Origin: Oscillospiraceae bacterium
Lineage (GTDB): Bacteria > Bacillota > Clostridia > Oscillospirales > UBA929
Direction of reading: 5' to 3'
DNA: 9,173 nucleotides
Assembly: GCA_031282535.1 (NCBI GenBank)
Contig: JAITDM010000066.1
Location: 1 to 9,173 of the forward strand
Position numbers and translations under genes: made by a program
Notes under the pieces: generated by a model
What the model saw: only the letters and a program-made list of their open reading frames with translations
The model's database searches: none
What the model was told of the DNA's origin: nothing
Part shown: in pieces, positions 5,752 through 9,173 of the stretch
How the letters are laid out: the number at the start of each line of letters is the position of its first letter
How positions within the stretch are numbered: the first letter of the stretch is position 1

Positions 5752-6722
5752 GCGTTCTGGTCGAGACCCGCAATCTGCGCAAGGTGTTTCATACACCCGC
5801 CGGCCCGCTCCACGCCGTGGACGGCGTCACCCTCTCCCTGCGCGCGGGGACCACGCTGGGCGTGGTGGGCGAGTCCGGCTGCGGCAAATCCACACTGGGC
5901 CGCCTGATGCTGCGCCTGCTGCCGGCCACAAGCGGCGAGGTTCTCTTCGACGGCGAGGACGTCCTCGCGATGAACCCCCGGGCGCTAAACCGCTTCCGCC
6001 GTCAGGCGCAGATCATTTTTCAGGACCCGTACGCCTCTTTGAACCCCCGTCTGACCGTCGGCGAGATCATTGCGGAACCCCTGATCGTAAATCGGATCTG
6101 CCGCACCCGGAGCGACCTGCGGGCGGAGATCTTTCGCATGATGGATCTCGTGGGGCTGGCGGACCGGCTGGTCAACAGCTATCCCCACGAGCTGGACGGC
6201 GGACGGCGGCAGCGCATCGGCATCGCGCGGGCGCTGGTGCTCAAACCCCGTTTTCTCGTCTGCGACGAACCGGTCTCAGCCCTGGACGTCTCCATCCAGG
6301 CCCAGATCCTCAACCTGCTGATGGATCTGCAGGACCGGCTCGGTCTCGCCTATCTCTTCATCACGCACGACCTCAGCGTGGTCAAACACATCTCGGACGA
6401 GATCGTCGTGATGTACCTGGGGACCTGCGTCGAGAGGGCCAACGCCGACGAGCTGGTCAGGCGCCCCTTGCACCCCGATACCCGCGCGCTGCTCGGGGCC
6501 ATCCCCGTCCCCGACCTGACCCGGCGCGGGCAGGCGGTGGAGATCCTCCCCGGCGAGGTGAGCAGCCCCATCGGCCTGCCGCCCGGCTGCCGCTTCCACG
6601 CCCGCTGCCGGTACGCGCGCGCGGCGTGCCTGGGGGAGGACGTCACCTTGACACAGCGGGGGGAAGATCACTTTGTCGCCTGTCTCCCGGACACGCCCCC
6701 GCCCGGCCCGGCCGGCGGTTAA
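5748..6722 (+). CDS. dppF: Oligopeptide/dipeptide ABC transporter ATP-binding protein (DppF/OppF family)
   Basis: This 324-residue protein is the second ATPase of the importer. Walker A GESGCGKST is at 41-49, the Q-loop glutamine at 92 in IIFQDPYASLNPR, Walker B FLVCDE at 169-174, the D-loop SALD at 177-180 and the switch histidine at 207. The ABC signature reads LDGGRRQ (149-155) in place of LSGGQRQ. As far as I recall, this Asp-containing form occurs in other Firmicute OppF/DppF proteins, so it is unlikely to be a defect. The C-terminal extension carries Cys281, 287, 294 and 312 in PPGCRFHARC and after. The start ATG at 5748 overlaps the previous stop (ATGA) and has AGGGGG about 10 bases upstream. 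An in-frame ATG 33 bases earlier would give 11 extra residues without family support. The gene ends 56 bases before the binding-protein gene. Confidence 0.94.
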   Translation: MSVLVETRNLRKVFHTPAGPLHAVDGVTLSLRAGTTLGVVGESGCGKSTLGRLMLRLLPATSGEVLFDGEDVLAMNPRALNRFRRQAQIIFQDPYASLNPRLTVGEIIAEPLIVNRICRTRSDLRAEIFRMMDLVGLADRLVNSYPHELDGGRRQRIGIARALVLKPRFLVCDEPVSALDVSIQAQILNLLMDLQDRLGLAYLFITHDLSVVKHISDEIVVMYLGTCVERANADELVRRPLHPDTRALLGAIPVPDLTRRGQAVEILPGEVSSPIGLPPGCRFHARCRYARAACLGEDVTLTQRGEDHFVACLPDTPPPGPAGG

Positions 6723-6778
6723 CATAGATCCGCAGCACATCCGACCAACCACTCATGCTATCTAATAGGAGGAACTTT

Positions 6779-8293
6779 ATGAAACAGCTCCGCAGACTGT
6801 GGGCCCTGCTGCTCGCGCCGATGCTGCTCCTGTGCGCCTGCAGCCCCGCCAACACCCCGTCGCCCGACGCCGGCGTCCGGGATTCCGTCACCGTCTCCCT
6901 TGAGGCCGACCCCGATCTGCTCTGCGCCGGTTTTGCGGCCAGCACCGTCGTGAGTTTCGTCTCCCGGCAGATCTTCGACACACTGATCGTCCGTCAGGCG
7001 GACGGTTCCTACGCGCCCTCCCTGGCCGAGTCCTGGGAATACATCAACGACGGCAAGGACATCCGCTTCACGCTCCGCGACGACGTCGTCTTCCACAACG
7101 GCGAGACGATGACCGCGGACGACGTGGTATTCTCTTACAACACCGTCATCCAGGCCGGGTACGCCGACTGCTCCACCTCCGCGATGGACCGCATGGAAAA
7201 GGAAGACGACCGCCATGTGGTGCTCTACTTTAAGGACCACTACGGCCCCGGCTTGGAGTGCGTCTCCACCGAGTACATGGTGGTGTTCCCGCAAACCGTC
7301 TACGAGGCCGACCCGGACCACTTCCTGCGCAACCCCGTCGGTACCGGCGCCTACCGGTTTATCGAGTGGAAAACCGGCGACAAGATTCAACTTGAGGCCT
7401 TCCCGGACTATTTCGGCGGCCCGGCGCCCATCCGGAACCTGATCTTCAAGATCTACACCGACAGCAGCATCGCGGCGCTGGCGATGGAGAAGGGCGAGAT
7501 CGACGTGCTCTCCACCCCGCTGCAGACCGACGTCAAGAACTTACAGGCCCACCCGAACCTCCAATACAGCGAGGTCGGCTCCGCGACCACCACCTGGGTC
7601 TTTTTCAACTTCAATGGCATCTTTGCGGACAAACGGCTGCGCGAGGCCGTGGTCCACGCCATCGACCGGGAGGCCGTGCTGCTCGGCGCGATGGAAGGCG
7701 CCGGGGAGACCATCAACTCCATGTATCCGAACTTCCTGCCGGGCAGCGATCCCGACTATGTCGGGCGCCAGTATGACCCGGAGCTCTCCCGGCGTCTGCT
7801 GGCCGAGGCCGGCTACGCGGACGGGCTCGATCTGCTCTTCCAGACCCGTGAGACCGAGCGCTACTACAAGCCCGTCGAGGTCATTCAGGCGCAGCTCGGC
7901 GAAGTCGGGATCCGCGTGCGGGTGGAAAAGCTGGAGAGCTCCGCCTGGTCCAGCGACGTCTGGCGCGCCGCCAACTTTGAGATCAACCTGATCTCCTCCA
8001 CGCTGGGCATCATGGACTTTGACGACCTCTACCCGCTCTACCGCGGGGGCGAGGGGCAGAACTTCTGCGGCGTGGACATCCCGGCGCTCAACGAGGCTTT
8101 CGACACAAACCGCTACAGCACCGACGAGGCCGCCCGTCTGCAAGCCTGCCGCGACATCGTACGGATCATGGACGAGGAGGCCGTCGTCGCCCCGCTGTAT
8201 GCGGCCATCCGCGGTCTGGCGGCGCACAAAGACCTGAAAAACGTTGAGGCGCACGCCACCCTCGACTACAATGTCCGCGACTGGTCGTGGTGA
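6779..8293 (+). CDS. Family 5 extracellular solute-binding lipoprotein of the ABC importer
   Basis: This 504-residue protein captures the solute outside the membrane and delivers it to the permeases. A basic start (MKQLRR), a hydrophobic stretch and the lipobox LCAC give a lipoprotein signal with Cys21 as the lipidated first residue. The family 5 signature region follows at about 79-120: PSLAESWEYINDGKDIRFTLR, VVFHNGETMTADDVVFSY. GTGAYRFIEWKTGDKI and RLREAVVHAIDREAVL are also typical. The length is normal for DppA/OppA-type proteins. The start at 6779 is chosen over an ATG 24 bases earlier because AGGAGG lies six bases before it and the signal peptide begins there. The ligand cannot be read from the sequence, so no symbol is given. 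Placement after the ATPases is less usual than first position. The cupin gene starts five bases after its stop. Confidence 0.93.
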   Translation: MKQLRRLWALLLAPMLLLCACSPANTPSPDAGVRDSVTVSLEADPDLLCAGFAASTVVSFVSRQIFDTLIVRQADGSYAPSLAESWEYINDGKDIRFTLRDDVVFHNGETMTADDVVFSYNTVIQAGYADCSTSAMDRMEKEDDRHVVLYFKDHYGPGLECVSTEYMVVFPQTVYEADPDHFLRNPVGTGAYRFIEWKTGDKIQLEAFPDYFGGPAPIRNLIFKIYTDSSIAALAMEKGEIDVLSTPLQTDVKNLQAHPNLQYSEVGSATTTWVFFNFNGIFADKRLREAVVHAIDREAVLLGAMEGAGETINSMYPNFLPGSDPDYVGRQYDPELSRRLLAEAGYADGLDLLFQTRETERYYKPVEVIQAQLGEVGIRVRVEKLESSAWSSDVWRAANFEINLISSTLGIMDFDDLYPLYRGGEGQNFCGVDIPALNEAFDTNRYSTDEAARLQACRDIVRIMDEEAVVAPLYAAIRGLAAHKDLKNVEAHATLDYNVRDWSW

Positions 8294-8298
8294 CGCCG

Positions 8299-9173
8299 AT
8301 GGAAGACAAATACTTGATCCGCACTTACGACCAGCGGGACTGGCTGTTTGAGCTGGACGACGGCACCGAATGCGTCCGCCAGTTCACGCTGGCCGTGGGA
8401 CCGCACGAGAAGAACGAGATGAGCGACACCATCTACCATCAGGGGGACCGCGCCCCCTACCACGAGCATGAACAGGGCTACGAGACCTTTTTCATCGTCA
8501 AGGGTTCGGTGGAGGTGACCATCCGCGGCAAGCGCTGCATCGCCTCGGCGGGAGACATGCTCCATCTGATGCCGGGCGTACCCCACGGCTTTGTCTTTCT
8601 CGAAGAGGGCACGGTCTGGCGCGAGCTCTTTCAATCCATCAACATGGCCCAGAGCACCCTCAACAAGAACCTGATCAAGAGCCGCTACCCGGGGCTGTAT
8701 TACGAGCCGGATTTTCGCCGCCGCTATCTGGGCGGCGCCAAAAACATCGAACGTCTCCCCCCGGTCGTCACGGATGTCCCCAAGGAGAACCTGCCCGAGA
8801 TCCGCACGCCGTCGTTTGCATTTTCCACCTTCTGTTTTGACGGCATTGAGCTCCGGCAGAAGGTCGGCCGCTGGGAGTGCGGACAGGTCAAGGAGATCTG
8901 GCACGCGTCCCTGCGGCAGGGCGTGCGCATTGACTGGGACCTCCCGTACGGCGACTGGGCACTCTTCTACATCGAGGCCGGCGAGATCCGGTTCACGGTT
9001 CTTGACGAGAGCTTTGTGGCGGGCCCGGACACCATTGTGCGCATCCCGCCCTACGCCGTCCACAGTCTGGAAGTGCTGCACGACGCCCGCCTCTATGACT
9101 GTGACTGCTCCGCCAAACTGCTGTCCCTACTGGAGGATTACGCTTCTTTGCAGGCCAGTGATCCGGACCGCCT
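8299..9173 (+). CDS. Two-domain cupin protein, 3' end outside the window
   Basis: The first 291 residues of a soluble cupin (double beta-barrel) protein are visible and no stop is reached. Domain 1, at about 30-110, has the metal-binding cupin motif in full: Gly49, His55, His57, Glu62 and Gly69 in a G-x5-HxH-x4-E-x6-G spacing, with His96 after GDMLHLMPGVPH as fourth ligand. Domain 2, at about 170-285, has the same shape (GDWALFYIEAGEIRF, then VRIPPYAVHSLEV). It lacks the HxH and Glu ligands and keeps only His255, so it probably binds no metal. The ATG at 8299 is five bases after the binding-protein stop; a weak GTGGTGA lies upstream, suggesting coupling. No signal peptide is seen, so it is cytoplasmic. 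It may be a metal-dependent isomerase, lyase or dioxygenase acting on the imported solute, or a ligand-sensing protein. The function is not recognised. Confidence 0.8.
   Translation, partial: MEDKYLIRTYDQRDWLFELDDGTECVRQFTLAVGPHEKNEMSDTIYHQGDRAPYHEHEQGYETFFIVKGSVEVTIRGKRCIASAGDMLHLMPGVPHGFVFLEEGTVWRELFQSINMAQSTLNKNLIKSRYPGLYYEPDFRRRYLGGAKNIERLPPVVTDVPKENLPEIRTPSFAFSTFCFDGIELRQKVGRWECGQVKEIWHASLRQGVRIDWDLPYGDWALFYIEAGEIRFTVLDESFVAGPDTIVRIPPYAVHSLEVLHDARLYDCDCSAKLLSLLEDYASLQASDPDR

Noticed and set aside
6723..6778. Gap between dppF and the binding-protein gene, checked for a terminator or promoter
   Set aside because: No hairpin or convincing -35/-10 pair was seen, only the ribosome-binding site.

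Overview
The window most likely comes from a Clostridia-type Firmicute (Bacillota). This rests on the canonical -35/-10 promoters, strong AGGAGG-type ribosome-binding sites, two TTG starts, a MATE exporter of the Firmicute kind and a Phd/YefM-like antitoxin. This is inference from gene content; no species can be named. Base composition changes by eye near 2750-2850: the left part is moderate in GC and the right part is clearly GC-rich.

Left part (1-2464). A MATE-family efflux gene runs leftward and is cut by the window edge (1-895). It is preceded by a near-perfect promoter (1123-1151) and a leader of about 220 nt. The leader contains two copies of one RNA fold, an intrinsic terminator and a 13-bp stem that could act as an antiterminator. 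This looks like a riboswitch or another attenuation device, and it is the most interesting item here. Next comes a leftward cytoplasmic alpha/beta-hydrolase (HSL-type esterase, 1203-2120). A small rightward Phd/YefM-like antitoxin gene (2276-2464) diverges from it; it has its own promoter and a possible operator, but no toxin gene is visible.

Junction (2465-2893). No convincing gene was found. The stretch holds a leftward promoter-like site, a perfect 24-bp inverted repeat that reads as a leftward terminator, a cluster of ATATG/CATAT palindromes, and a consensus rightward promoter (2765-2793).

Right part (2894-9173). One rightward operon encodes a complete peptide/nickel-type (Dpp/Opp) ABC importer: permease, permease, ATPase, ATPase, then a lipoprotein solute-binding protein. 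A two-domain cupin protein follows and is cut by the window end. Several junctions are coupled: TTGA and ATGA overlaps, and a 5-base gap before the cupin. The binding protein would capture a solute outside the membrane, the two permeases form the channel and the two ATPases power uptake. The cupin may act on the imported compound or sense it; the substrate cannot be read from the sequence.
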